From assembly GCF_026619435.1 (NCBI RefSeq), contig NZ_JAOVZQ010000001.1, positions 2,053,501 through 2,117,500 of the forward strand: a stretch of DNA of 64,000 bases, read 5' to 3'. Shown here piece after piece: positions 37,053-46,394 of the stretch; position 1 is the first letter of the stretch, and every line of letters starts with the position of its first letter. The DNA comes from Hoeflea ulvae. Lineage in GTDB: Bacteria; Pseudomonadota; Alphaproteobacteria; Rhizobiales; Rhizobiaceae. The position numbers were made by a program, and so were the translations under genes. The notes below the pieces were generated by a model. The model did no database searches, was not told the DNA's origin, and saw only the letters and a program-made list of their open reading frames with translations.

Positions 37053-37880
37053 ATGCAGACCGCACCCATTCTCGTCATCGGATCAACCGGCAAGACCGGC
37101 AGCCGCATCGTCAAGTCACTCGAACAAAAGGGCTATCCGGTCCGCCAAGGCGCGCGCAGTTCCGCCATTCCTTTCGACTGGGACCGGCCGGACACCTGGG
37201 AGGCGGCACTTGCGGGCGTCACGGCCGCCTATGTCTCCTATTTCCCTGACCTTGCCTTTCCGGGCGCGGCAGACAAGATCGAAGCGCTGGTGAGATCCGC
37301 CAGGGCGGCCGGTGTCCGCAAGCTGGTGCTTTTGTCGGGCAGGGGCGAGGCGCATGCCCGCAAATGCGAGGACATCATCCGCAATTCCGGCCTCGAATTC
37401 ACCCTCGTCCGCGCCGCCTGGTTCGCCCAGAACTTTTCCGAAGGCTATCTGCAGGGGCCGGTGCTCGACGGCATGGTGGCGCTGCCTGCCGGCGACATCA
37501 AGGAGCCGATTGCCGATGTCGATGACATCGCCGATGTCGCCGTCGCAGCGCTCACCGACGACCGGCACAATGGCGAACTCTACGAGATCACCGGTCCGCG
37601 GCTGTTGAGCTTTGCCGAAGCGGCCGCGGAAATCTCTGCCGCTGCCGGCATTCCGGTCCGCTACATGCCGATCACGCTCGAACAATTCCATGCGGCGATG
37701 CTCGGGATCGGCGGACCGGTCGTGGCCGATGTCTTCACCGAGATCTGCCGCGAAACGCTGGACGGCCACAATGCCTATCTCACCGATGGTGTCGAGCGCG
37801 CGCTGGGCCGCAAGCCGCGTGATTTCGCTGATTTCTGCCGCACCGCCGCCGCCTCCGGCGCATGGAAAAAGGCAGCCTGA
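37053..37880 (+). CDS. NmrA-like NAD(P)-binding protein
   Basis: The 275-residue atypical SDR begins with the NmrA/HSCARG dinucleotide motif (ILVIGSTGKTGSRIVKSLEQKG) and keeps the family layout (VTAAYVSYFPDL, KLVLLSGRGE, NSGLEFTLVRAAWFAQNF). Such proteins sense the NADP(H) state or reduce quinones; the catalytic Tyr-x3-Lys is not evident. AAGGAG lies six bases before ATG 37053. It heads a cluster with two small membrane proteins. Confidence 0.88.
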   Translation: MQTAPILVIGSTGKTGSRIVKSLEQKGYPVRQGARSSAIPFDWDRPDTWEAALAGVTAAYVSYFPDLAFPGAADKIEALVRSARAAGVRKLVLLSGRGEAHARKCEDIIRNSGLEFTLVRAAWFAQNFSEGYLQGPVLDGMVALPAGDIKEPIADVDDIADVAVAALTDDRHNGELYEITGPRLLSFAEAAAEISAAAGIPVRYMPITLEQFHAAMLGIGGPVVADVFTEICRETLDGHNAYLTDGVERALGRKPRDFADFCRTAAASGAWKKAA

Positions 37881-37914
37881 CCGGTTGTCGTCCCTCTTCA
37901 CAAGGAGTGATTTC

Positions 37915-38310
37915 ATGAAAACTTCGATCTTTCAGAAAGCCGTGCTGCTGGTGGCAGGCGTCACCGCCATTTTCATTGGCGGCTCCATCCTGTTCTCACC
38001 CGCTGCCTTTTATGCGGCCTACGGCATCTCGCTGCCCGCCGATGTCAGTCTGACCAACGAGATGCGGGCCACGGGCGGCAGTGTGGCCATGCTTGGCCTG
38101 CTCACCCTGTCCGGTCTGGTGTTTGCCAGATTTGCCCTGGCGTCGACCTTGCTGGCGGCGGCCATGTTTCTTGCCTTTGGCGCGACGCGGCTGTTGAGCC
38201 TTGGCATCGATGGCCAGCCCGATGGCGGCCTGGTCACGGCGATGATCGCCGAACTGGTCATCGGAACGGCCGGTCTGGCGGCACTGATCGCCGCGCGCAA
38301 ACCGGCCTGA
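37915..38310 (+). CDS. DUF4345 family membrane protein
   Basis: The 131-residue protein has four hydrophobic helices and the family core NEMRATGGSVAMLGLL near residues 45-60. AAGGAG precedes ATG 37915. It follows the NmrA gene by 34 bases and precedes a DUF1772 gene, so co-transcription is likely. The molecular function is unknown. Confidence 0.85.
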   Translation: MKTSIFQKAVLLVAGVTAIFIGGSILFSPAAFYAAYGISLPADVSLTNEMRATGGSVAMLGLLTLSGLVFARFALASTLLAAAMFLAFGATRLLSLGIDGQPDGGLVTAMIAELVIGTAGLAALIAARKPA

Positions 38311-38400
38311 CCGCCAAATCTGCGGCCGGCTCGCATCAGCCGGCCATCAACCACTCCTCCAAAACACCCGGCCCGCGGGCCCAACCTGAAAGCAAAGCTC

Positions 38401-38886
38401 ATGTCCTTATGGTTCATCCTGCTTGGTGCAGTATCCGTCCTTGCCTATGCGGCGATAGGCGGCGTGTTTCTGGCCTTCTCCGATTTTCTCATGCGCTCCT
38501 TCAATCTGGTCAGGGACCAGGGAGGCATCGAGGCCATGCAGGTGCTCAATGTCGAAATCATGCGGTCCGTCTTCATGGTGCTGTTCATGGGGCTGACGTT
38601 GGTGTCGCTGTTCATCGCTGTCTATGCGGCCATCAATCTTGGCGGCACGCCCCGGCTGCTGCTGATGCTGGCCGGCGGACTTTATATCATTGGCGTCTTC
38701 GCGCTCACCGCCGCCGGCAATGTGCCGCTCAACAACCAGTTGGCAACCCTGGCTCCCTCCACGCCGCAGGCTCTCGCCTTCTGGAAGGAGGCCTACATGA
38801 CAAGGTGGGTCAGCCTCAACACGCTGCGGACAATTGCCTGCCTGCTCGCATCCGGATTGACGCTTGCAGCGCTGGTCATGCGCTAG
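38401..38886 (+). CDS. DUF1772 (anthrone-oxygenase-like) membrane protein
   Basis: The 161-residue protein has four hydrophobic helices and the DUF1772 pattern: GGVFLAFSDFLMRSFN, GGIEAMQVLNVEIMRSVFM, AAGNVPLNNQLA, and W-x-x-x-N-x-x-R at WVSLNTLRTIAC. Family members include fungal anthrone oxygenases and small bacterial proteins of unknown role. It is probably the third gene of the AraC-linked operon. Confidence 0.83.
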   Translation: MSLWFILLGAVSVLAYAAIGGVFLAFSDFLMRSFNLVRDQGGIEAMQVLNVEIMRSVFMVLFMGLTLVSLFIAVYAAINLGGTPRLLLMLAGGLYIIGVFALTAAGNVPLNNQLATLAPSTPQALAFWKEAYMTRWVSLNTLRTIACLLASGLTLAALVMR

Positions 38887-38975
38887 CGGCAAATCCTTGC
38901 GGCACGGCTTTTCCCCGGCGCTGCCTTGATCCCGCCTGTCCCCGCCTCTATGTCGGGGAGACGCTATTTCCGATC

Positions 38976-41081
38976 ATGGAGTTCTTCTTGCCCGCATTTT
39001 CAAACTTGCCTGCTGCCCCCGTCGCTGAAACCCGGCCGCTCAGCGATACCCGCCATGGCGTCACCCGCACCGATGACTATGCCTGGATGCGCGATGACAA
39101 CTGGCAGGCGATGTTCAAGGATCCGGCCCTTCTCGATCCGGCGATCCGGACCCATCTGGAAGCCGAAAATGCCTACCAGAAGGCCGCCATGGCCGATACC
39201 GAAGCCCTGCAGAAGACGCTGTTTGCCGAAATGCGCGGGCGCATCAAGGAAGACGACAGTTCGGTGCCGTCGCCCGATGGTCCCTGGCTCTACGGCGTTC
39301 GCTTCGTCACCGGCGGCGAGCAGCCGAAATATTTCCGCATTCCGCGTGATGGCGGCGAAGAGCAGATGATGATCGACGGCGATCTCGAGGCCGAGGGCAA
39401 GGCCTATTTCCGTCTCGCCGGCGCCGGACATTCGCCCGATCATGCCGCGACAGTCTGGGGCTATGACGACAAGGGCTCGGAATTCTTCACCCTCAGGGTG
39501 CGCGATCTTGCCACCGGCAAGGACCGGCCCGACCTGATCGAGAACACCGGCGGCGGTGCTGCCTGGTCAGCCGATTGCACCGGCTTCTTCTACACCGCCG
39601 TTGATGACAATCACCGCCCCAACCGCATCTTCTACCATCGCCTCGGCACCGCCCAGGACGAGGATGTGCTGATCCACGAGGAGGCCGATTCCGGCTTTTT
39701 CATGGGCGTTTCCGACACCCGCCTGAATGATTTCATCATGATCGGCATCAATGATCACGAGACCTCCGAATGCTGGGTCATGCCGGCCGATGATCCGTCG
39801 GCAAAGCCCAGACTGGTGGCGGCGCGCCAGACCGGCGTCGAATATTCGCTCTCCGAAGGCGGCGATGTGTTCTACATCCTCACCAATTCAGCTGGCGCCA
39901 AGGATTTCAAGATCATGCAGGCGCCGGTTGAGAGCCCCGAGCCCGCCAACTGGAGCGAGGTCGTGCCCCACAAGCCGGGCCGGCTGATCCTCTCGGTCAG
40001 CGCCTACCGCAATCACCTGGTCTGGATGGAGCGCGAAAACGGCCTGCCGCGCATCGTCATTCACGACCGCACCAGCGGTGAGGAACACGCCATCGCCTTT
40101 GACGAGGAGGCCTATTCGCTCGGCTTCCAGGGCTCGATGGAATATGACACCGACATTGTCCGCTTCAGCTATTCGTCGATGACGACGCCGTCGGAACTTT
40201 ATGATTACAACATGACCACCCGCGAGCGCACATTGCTCAAGCGCGACGAGGTGCCGTCCGGTCACAATCCCGCCGATTACGTCACCCGCCGGGTGATGGC
40301 GCCGACCACGGATGGCGAGCAGGTTCCGGTGACGTTGCTTTTCCGGCGCGACACCCCGCTCGATGGATCGGCACCTTGCCTGCTCTATGGCTACGGCTCT
40401 TACGGCATTGCGATCCCGGCAAGCTTCAACACCAGTTGCCTGTCGCTGGTCGATCGCGGCTTTGTCTATGCCATTGCCCATATTCGCGGCGGCAAGGAAA
40501 AGGGCTTTGGCTGGTACGAGGCCGGCAAGCGCGGCAACAAGACCAACACATTTACCGATTTCATCGCCGCCGCCCGCTATCTCGACGCTGAAAAATTCAC
40601 TTCGCATGACCGCATCGTCGCCCAGGGCGGATCCGCCGGCGGCATGCTGATGGGCGCCGTCGTCAACATGGCGCCCGATGCCTTTGGCGCCATCATCGCT
40701 GCGGTTCCCTTTGTTGACGTGCTCAACACCATGCTCGACGACACGCTGCCTCTGACCCCGCCGGAATGGCCCGAATGGGGCAACCCTGTGGTCTCGCCCG
40801 AGGATTATCAGACCATTGCCGGCTATTCGCCCTATGACAATGTCACAGCACAAGCCTATCCGCCGATCCTGGCGGTCGCCGGTCTGACCGATCCGCGCGT
40901 GACCTATTGGGAACCGGCCAAATGGGTGGCGCGGCTGCGTGCGCTGTCGACCAGCCAGTCGCCGGTGCTGTTCAAGATCAACATGTCCGCCGGTCATGCC
41001 GGCGCCTCGGGCCGGTTCCAGCGGCTCGAGGAGGTTGCTTATGAATATGCCTTCGCGCTGAAGGTGACAGGCAAGGTCTGA
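38976..41081 (+). CDS. ptrB: Oligopeptidase B (S9 prolyl-oligopeptidase family)
   Basis: The 701-residue serine peptidase cleaves small peptides after Arg or Lys. A beta-propeller domain spans about residues 80-420, then an alpha/beta-hydrolase domain. Catalytic residues are recognisable: the Ser in QGGSAGGML, the Asp in LTDPRVTYWEPAKW, and the His in SAGHAGASGRF. No signal peptide is seen. The same frame stays open upstream to 38409, through the DUF1772 gene, but only by chance. A TTG at 38988 has GGAG six bases before it and is a possible true start. Confidence 0.94.
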   Translation: MEFFLPAFSNLPAAPVAETRPLSDTRHGVTRTDDYAWMRDDNWQAMFKDPALLDPAIRTHLEAENAYQKAAMADTEALQKTLFAEMRGRIKEDDSSVPSPDGPWLYGVRFVTGGEQPKYFRIPRDGGEEQMMIDGDLEAEGKAYFRLAGAGHSPDHAATVWGYDDKGSEFFTLRVRDLATGKDRPDLIENTGGGAAWSADCTGFFYTAVDDNHRPNRIFYHRLGTAQDEDVLIHEEADSGFFMGVSDTRLNDFIMIGINDHETSECWVMPADDPSAKPRLVAARQTGVEYSLSEGGDVFYILTNSAGAKDFKIMQAPVESPEPANWSEVVPHKPGRLILSVSAYRNHLVWMERENGLPRIVIHDRTSGEEHAIAFDEEAYSLGFQGSMEYDTDIVRFSYSSMTTPSELYDYNMTTRERTLLKRDEVPSGHNPADYVTRRVMAPTTDGEQVPVTLLFRRDTPLDGSAPCLLYGYGSYGIAIPASFNTSCLSLVDRGFVYAIAHIRGGKEKGFGWYEAGKRGNKTNTFTDFIAAARYLDAEKFTSHDRIVAQGGSAGGMLMGAVVNMAPDAFGAIIAAVPFVDVLNTMLDDTLPLTPPEWPEWGNPVVSPEDYQTIAGYSPYDNVTAQAYPPILAVAGLTDPRVTYWEPAKWVARLRALSTSQSPVLFKINMSAGHAGASGRFQRLEEVAYEYAFALKVTGKV

Positions 41082-41276
41082 TCCCGGACACACTGCCGCC
41101 GACCGGTTGTTTGCTGGCGGCGCGCAGTGATTTTCGGTGTCCAGCGAGGTAAATAACTCGCCAATGGTGACCCAAATGGATATTCGCTAAAATTTTACCA
41201 AGCATTTTAAGGCAATGCTCACAGGCCTCTGCATATGTATTGGCATGAACATTCCTAATTTATGCGAGGTCCTGTG

Positions 41277-42482
41277 ATGGCGAAATCACCGATGATGCAA
41301 AAAGTCGTGAATTTGATTCGCAACACTGACGGCAACTTTGCCATGATCGCCAGCATCATGCTGCCGGTCGTGTTCGTGGCAGGAAGCCTTGCCCTGGACA
41401 CCACCAATGCGATGTCGATGAAGACCCAGTTGCAGAATGCGGCCGACAGCGCGGCGCTGGCCACGGCAAGTCAGCTCTCCAACGAGCAGATCACCCAGGC
41501 CGAGGCCGAGGACTACGCCAAGGCCTTCTTTGCCAGCCAGATTTCCGGCGACTCTGAATCGGCAGCGGCCTTTTCCGCGACCCCGACAGTCACCATTTCC
41601 TCGACCGGCGTCGGCGCGCGGACCATCTGGACGGTCAAGGTCGTGGCTGCCGGAAGCCAGGACCTGTCCCGGCTGGCCAGGTTCATGGGCAAGGACACCA
41701 TCAATGTGAACATCAGCGGCACATCCGAATCGTCGAAGAGCGGCAGCGGCTTCAACCCGCTTTCGATGGCGCTGGTGCTCGACCGGTCCGGATCGATGAG
41801 AGAGAATTCGGGCCAGACGGTGGAAGAGGTCGTGCAGGGCTACTGCTACAACAGGCGCTCGCGCCGCTACTACCGCTGTGAAACCACCCAGGTGATCGAC
41901 ATTCCGAAGATCGATGTCCTCAAGGAGGCCGTCGGAAACCTGACCGCCCATATCGTCGAGGCCGACCCGACCAACCAATATGCGCGCATGGGCGCGGTGA
42001 GCTACAACTCCTCGACCGGTTACCAGGACAAGCTCAGCATTGGCTGGACCAAGGTCGATGTCGCAGCCTTTGCCGCGTCACTTGTCGCTGACGGCGGCAC
42101 CAACTCCGAAGACGCCATGCACTGGGCCTATGACCAGATCGTCAGTTCGACCGAGATCAACGAGCATTATTCCAAGAACGGGTCGAAAGATCCGAAAAAA
42201 TTCATCGTCTTCATGACCGACGGCGAGAATTCGACCGGCTCGTCATGGCGGAATGACTATGCCGACAGCCAGACGATCAAATATTGCGACAAGGCCAAGG
42301 ACGAAGGCGTAACCATCTTTGCCGTTGCCTTCCAGGCGCCTGACCGGGGCGAGGAACTGCTCAGCGCCTGTGCGTCGGGTGACGCCTTCTATTATGACGC
42401 CGACAGCGCCGAAGCCCTGCTCGCAGCCTTTGAATCGATTGGTGAAGCGGCGCTGGCCCAGGCCACGCGACTGACCAACTAG
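41277..42482 (+). CDS. TadG-like pilus-assembly/von Willebrand factor A protein
   Basis: The 401-residue protein begins with a short basic stretch and a TadE/TadG-type helix (GNFAMIASIMLPVVFVAGSLALD, about 20-42). A VWA domain carries an intact MIDAS DRSGSM near 170, with DGG and MTDGEN further on. Between MIDAS and the next helix is an insertion rich in Tyr, Arg and Cys (CYNRRSRRYYRCE). It should be anchored in the envelope, facing the periplasm, and perhaps bind a metal-dependent partner. GAGG lies seven bases before ATG 41277. No other tad/cpa pilus gene is nearby. Confidence 0.85.
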   Translation: MAKSPMMQKVVNLIRNTDGNFAMIASIMLPVVFVAGSLALDTTNAMSMKTQLQNAADSAALATASQLSNEQITQAEAEDYAKAFFASQISGDSESAAAFSATPTVTISSTGVGARTIWTVKVVAAGSQDLSRLARFMGKDTINVNISGTSESSKSGSGFNPLSMALVLDRSGSMRENSGQTVEEVVQGYCYNRRSRRYYRCETTQVIDIPKIDVLKEAVGNLTAHIVEADPTNQYARMGAVSYNSSTGYQDKLSIGWTKVDVAAFAASLVADGGTNSEDAMHWAYDQIVSSTEINEHYSKNGSKDPKKFIVFMTDGENSTGSSWRNDYADSQTIKYCDKAKDEGVTIFAVAFQAPDRGEELLSACASGDAFYYDADSAEALLAAFESIGEAALAQATRLTN

Positions 42483-42527
42483 AACCATCCCCTGTCTGGT
42501 GCGCACAAGCTGCGCCAGGCAGGCTGA

Positions 42528-43472
42528 TTATTCCCAGCCGTTGGCCCGTTCGGGCAGCGCCTTGAGATAGGCGGCGATCGCATCCCGGTCGCCGCTTTCC
42601 AGTTGCGCCATATTGGCCTGCACCTCGACCATGGATCCGCCGACACTGTCGAAGTCCGGGGTGAAGCCGCTTTCAAGATAATAGGAAATGTCGGAGGCAC
42701 TCCAGCTGCCGATCGACTTGCCGCCCGGCGTCAGATTGGGAATTACCCCTTCGCCCTCGGGGTTCTCGGCCCCCGACAGCCAGGCATTGCTGACAAAACC
42801 GCCGATCAAATTGCGCGGCGTGTGGCATTCGCCGCAATGGCCGGGGCCTTCGACCAGATATTGCCCGCGCTGAAGCTGCGGATCGCCGCCCGCCAGCGTC
42901 ACCCGCGGCTCGTCGGTGAAAAACAGCAATTTCCATCCGCCCAGCGACCGCCGGATGTTGAACGGAAAGCCCACCTCATGCGGCAGCGACGCCACATCGC
43001 TTTCGGGCAGCGTCTGCATGAATGCAAACAGATCGGCAATGTCGCCATCGCTCATCCGCGTGTAGGAGCCATAGGGAAAGGCCGGATAATAGTGACGCCC
43101 ATTGGGCGACACGCCGGCCAGCATCGCATTGGCAAAATCCGAAATCGTCCAGCCGCCGATGCCGGCCTCGGGATCGGGCGAAATATTGGGCGCAATGAAG
43201 GTGCCGAAATCGCTTTGAAGCCGCACCCCACCCGAAAGCAGCAACCGGGCCTCGTCCTTGGCGCCGGGGGCGGCATGGCAGGAGGCGCAGCCGCCGGCCC
43301 AAAACATGGTCTCGCCGGCTGCCGCATCGCCTTCAAGTTCGGCGATGCGTTCAAGTCGGGCGGCGTTCACCGGAGTTGGCGCGGTCAGCCAGAAGCCGAT
43401 CGCGGCTCCCGCTGCCGCCACTACGCCAAGTCCGAGTGCCAGCCGCTTCACGCCGCACCCCCGGATGACCGC
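42528..43472 (-). CDS. Dihaem cytochrome c (membrane-anchored)
   Basis: The 314-residue protein has an N-terminal hydrophobic anchor (about residues 9-30) and two haem-binding C-x-x-C-H motifs: CASCH near 62-66 and CGECH in the second half. It contains conserved FGTFIAPNISPDPEAGIG and FTPDFDSVGGSM, typical of alcohol/sorbitol-dehydrogenase-type cytochrome c subunits. It should pass electrons in the periplasm. The start may instead be the GTG at 43451, which follows a G-rich stretch. It lies just after a cytochrome c' gene on the same strand, probably co-transcribed. Confidence 0.88.
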   Translation of the reverse strand, partial: AVIRGCGVKRLALGLGVVAAAGAAIGFWLTAPTPVNAARLERIAELEGDAAAGETMFWAGGCASCHAAPGAKDEARLLLSGGVRLQSDFGTFIAPNISPDPEAGIGGWTISDFANAMLAGVSPNGRHYYPAFPYGSYTRMSDGDIADLFAFMQTLPESDVASLPHEVGFPFNIRRSLGGWKLLFFTDEPRVTLAGGDPQLQRGQYLVEGPGHCGECHTPRNLIGGFVSNAWLSGAENPEGEGVIPNLTPGGKSIGSWSASDISYYLESGFTPDFDSVGGSMVEVQANMAQLESGDRDAIAAYLKALPERANGWE

Positions 43473-43536
43473 CATCCGGATGATCGGAGTGCGCCCGGCC
43501 GGCACCGGAAAAGATGCTGGTGAATGCCTGCGCCCA

Positions 43537-43983
43537 TCAGCTCTTCTTCAGGCGATAGGTCTCATGGCAGGTGCCGCAATTCTTGGTCAGCGGTCCGAAA
43601 ACCGCCTTCAGACCGTCAAGATCGGCAGGTGCTGCGGCAATGGCCGCATCCGCGTCGGCCTTGAAGGCTGCGAGCCTGGCCTTGAAGCCGTCCATGTCGG
43701 TCCAGATTGCCGGGGCTGCCTCGGTTTCGAAGCCGGTTTCCGAGCCTTCGGGAAAATGCTCGGCGAAGGTGGAAGCCACGTCGCTCATCGTCTGCAGAGC
43801 CGCCAGCGTAGCGGCCGCATCGTAATCGGCCTCGCCCTTGACCATCTTGGCCAGCGCTCCGGTAGCGCCACCCACCTTCTTCATCATTTCCTGGCGAACC
43901 ACCTGTGGCTCGTCGGCGGCGATCGCAGGCGCAAATCCTGCAGCGCCGATCACGGCGGCGGCGAACAAAGTCCGGAATTTCAT
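43537..43983 (-). CDS. Cytochrome c'
   Basis: The 148-residue periplasmic protein has a Sec signal (FRTLFAAAVIGAAGFAPAIAA, about residues 3-22) and a four-helix bundle ending in the single haem motif CGTCH (C136, C139, H140) close to the C-terminus, the hallmark of cytochrome c'. These proteins bind nitric oxide and protect against nitrosative stress. AGGAG lies seven bases before ATG 43983. The next gene is a dihaem cytochrome c. Confidence 0.92.
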   Translation of the reverse strand: MKFRTLFAAAVIGAAGFAPAIAADEPQVVRQEMMKKVGGATGALAKMVKGEADYDAAATLAALQTMSDVASTFAEHFPEGSETGFETEAAPAIWTDMDGFKARLAAFKADADAAIAAAPADLDGLKAVFGPLTKNCGTCHETYRLKKS

Positions 43984-44114
43984 GAGGTCTCTCCTGTTGC
44001 TCAATGGTGGTTGCCCCGGCACCATGATTGCACGCTGCGCGTGACGCGAAAGTCACAAGATTGTGAACACTGCGTTTACTATTCGCTGCTGCCTGTCCGC
44101 GGGCGCCTCGCACG

Positions 44115-44147
44115 AAAAAACCCGGCGATGGATATCGCCGGGTTTTT
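44115..44147 (-). terminator. Strong terminator after the superoxide dismutase gene
   Basis: CCCGGCGAT at 44121-44129 pairs with ATCGCCGGG at 44134-44142 over a GGAT loop. It has six A residues on one side and five T on the other, so it can act in both directions. It separates sod from the cytochrome c' gene. Confidence 0.88.
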
Positions 44148-44178
44148 CCTCGTCTCTGCATGTGTCCTCGCGTCAGAC

Positions 44179-44781
44179 TTAGCTGGCGGCGTCGTACATT
44201 TCGGCAACATGATCCCAGTTGATCAGGTTGTCGATGAAGGCCTCGAGATATTTCGGCCGGGCATTGCGGTAGTCTATGTAGTAGCTGTGCTCCCACACAT
44301 CGCAGCCCAGAACCGGCGATGCGCCATGCATCAGCGGGTTTTCGCCGTTCGGTGTCTTCATGATCTCGAGCTTGCCGTCCTTGACCGCGAGCCAGGCCCA
44401 GCCGGAGCCGAACTGGCCGACGCCGGCGGCGACGAAATCGGAGCGGAACTTGTCAAAGCCGCCGAGATCCGAGTTGATCGCCTTTTCCAGCGAACCCGGC
44501 ATCTTGGAGCCGCCGCCGCCCTTCTTCATCCATTTCCAGAAATGCATGTGATTGTAATGCTGACCGACATTGTTGATCAGGCCGGCATTCTTTTCCGCAT
44601 AGGCGGCCTTGCAGATCTCTTCGATCGACTTGCCGGCATGGGCGCTGCCTTCGAGCAGTTCATTGCCCTTGGTGACATAGGCCTGGTGGTGCTTGTCGTG
44701 GTGGAATTCCAGCGTCTCGCGCGACATGTAGGGCGCCAGCGCGTCGTAATCATAGGGCAGGTTTGGCAGTTCGAGGGCCAT
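44179..44781 (-). CDS. Superoxide dismutase (Fe/Mn)
   Basis: The 200-residue enzyme dismutates superoxide. Metal ligands are in place: H27 in LEFHHDKHHQAY, a second His in QHYNHMHFWKWM, and Asp and His in DVWEHSYYIDYRN. GGSKMPGSLEKAI and FGSGWAWL are typical of the family. No signal peptide, so cytoplasmic. AGGAG lies upstream of ATG 44781. Whether it uses iron or manganese cannot be decided by eye, so sodB is not asserted. A strong terminator follows. Confidence 0.94.
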   Translation of the reverse strand: MALELPNLPYDYDALAPYMSRETLEFHHDKHHQAYVTKGNELLEGSAHAGKSIEEICKAAYAEKNAGLINNVGQHYNHMHFWKWMKKGGGGSKMPGSLEKAINSDLGGFDKFRSDFVAAGVGQFGSGWAWLAVKDGKLEIMKTPNGENPLMHGASPVLGCDVWEHSYYIDYRNARPKYLEAFIDNLINWDHVAEMYDAAS

Positions 44782-44964
44782 GAGAATTCTCCTCTTGAAT
44801 TGGATGAGCGGCGGGGCAAAACCCGCAACGTCGCCTGAACATAGGCGCGCGGTCTCATACAGGCAACGGGGCAACTTCAAAAAGGTTCCTGATCGCCCGA
44901 AAACCTCGGGTTGCAGGCACTGGAAGCAGATGAGCCGGGCAGGTCAGAGGCGGCCCCCGGGGCC

Positions 44965-45591
44965 TCAGCGCTCGGCGAGAGCCAGCCGCAACCCCATCAG
45001 TCCGAAGGCGGACGCAAAGCTGCGCTTGACCCACCCCATCACCCGTGGCCGCGACATCACATGGTCGCGCGCCTGTGCCGCGAGCAGGCCGTAGAGCGCG
45101 AAGACGGCGAAGGTCAGCCCCATAAACACGCCCGCCAGCCCGAGCATGTCGAGCGTAGCGCCAGCCGCGCCGGGATCGACGAATTGCGGCATGAAGGCCA
45201 GGAAGAACAGCGTCAGCTTCGGATTGAGCAGGTTCAGCAGGATGCCGGCGGTGATGATCCGCAACGGCCTGATACCGGCTTTCCGCGCACCGGCCTCGCC
45301 AGCGCTGATCGCCAGGGCGCCGGTGTCACGCCACATCTGCCAGGCCATGTAGAAGAGATAGAGCACGCCGAGATACTTGATCACCTGAAAGGCAAGCGCG
45401 CTGGCATGCAAAAGCGCCGCCAGCCCGGCGACAGACGCAACCACATGCGGCACGATGCCGAGCGTGCAGCCCAGCGCCGCCAGCACCGAGGCCCGTGCCC
45501 CATGTGTGAGTGCTGCGGCAAGGGTGTAGATGACACCGGTGCCGGGCAGCAGAACGACGATCAGCGTGGTGATGAGGAATTCGGGTGTCAT
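44965..45591 (-). CDS. LysE/RhtB family amino acid exporter
   Basis: The 208-residue inner-membrane protein has six hydrophobic helices and begins MTPEFLITTLIVVLLPGTGVIYTLAAAL, the RhtB signature with PGPG-like LPGTG. NLLNPKLTLFFLAFMPQFV is also characteristic. It probably exports a neutral amino acid or homoserine lactone. The substrate is unknown, and the gene stands alone. Confidence 0.9.
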   Translation of the reverse strand: MTPEFLITTLIVVLLPGTGVIYTLAAALTHGARASVLAALGCTLGIVPHVVASVAGLAALLHASALAFQVIKYLGVLYLFYMAWQMWRDTGALAISAGEAGARKAGIRPLRIITAGILLNLLNPKLTLFFLAFMPQFVDPGAAGATLDMLGLAGVFMGLTFAVFALYGLLAAQARDHVMSRPRVMGWVKRSFASAFGLMGLRLALAER

Positions 45592-45759
45592 GGCGAAGAT
45601 CCTGCGGCAAGCCGGTTGAAGGCGTTCCGAGAGTGACCGGCGCCGCGGACAATGTCAATTTCGGCGCTGCGCCGCGCCCGAGCAGAGTCCATCGACTGAA
45701 ACCGGACATTCTTGACAGATCAACGGTTTACGGGCCGGGATTCGCGCAGGCTGGTTCGC

Positions 45760-46209
45760 TCAGCGCGTGCGGCGGCCGAAGCCGGTGCTTCTTGCCGCAA
45801 CCCGCCGTGGCGCGGGCATCGTGACGCTCTGGCAGGGCGCTGACGGGATTTCCGATGCGGCGCGATCTTCGCTGCTCAGAACCGGCAGGATGATCTGCTG
45901 GCGTGGCTGTCCGGTCGATATCCGCTCACCGACAAAGCGGACGCCGCAATCGCCATTGCGGTACCAGACCCGTTCGCACTGCAACTTGTAGCCGTCAATC
46001 TCGACATGCAGGGTGAAATGCTCAGGCACAAGCCAGTCACATCCAAAGCGCAGTCTCGCGCCGGTTTCGCTCAAATCGCGGATGGTGCAGGGCATGGCGC
46101 GCAAGCCGCCGTCAAGGCAGGCCAAGGCGCCCTTGAAAACCCGCTTGCGCAGGGCCTGGCGCACCACAAGGGCGGAGTCGGGGCCACTACTGGCCGTCTG
46201 TTCGGTCAT
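45760..46209 (-). CDS. PilZ-domain protein
   Basis: The 149-residue protein has an RKRVFKGALACLDGG segment (arginine motif) and RDLSETGARLRF, matching the D-x-S-x-x-G PilZ motif near 44-49. The C-terminal 40 residues are Arg/Pro/Ser-rich and look disordered. It could bind cyclic di-GMP. There is no operon partner; it is the second single-domain PilZ protein in this window. Confidence 0.78.
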   Translation of the reverse strand: MTEQTASSGPDSALVVRQALRKRVFKGALACLDGGLRAMPCTIRDLSETGARLRFGCDWLVPEHFTLHVEIDGYKLQCERVWYRNGDCGVRFVGERISTGQPRQQIILPVLSSEDRAASEIPSAPCQSVTMPAPRRVAARSTGFGRRTR

Positions 46210-46394
46210 GGTCTTCAGCGCTCATCGCTTTTTTACTGACCCATTCATTGGGCCGGACAAATTCTAGCAACGGACATTTGTGCGGCCGTGAACATAATCG
46301 TTAAAATGCGGAGGATCCGGACAAAGGCTGAGAGATACTGGTCCGGCAGAACGCAAGCCCGCAAAGGTCGAGATGGGAAGCCGCAGCAGGCCCG

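Noticed and set aside
38409..38975. Upstream in-frame extension of oligopeptidase B
   Set aside because: It runs through the DUF1772 gene in another frame and encodes Arg/Ala/Cys-rich sequence with no match to the peptidase family.
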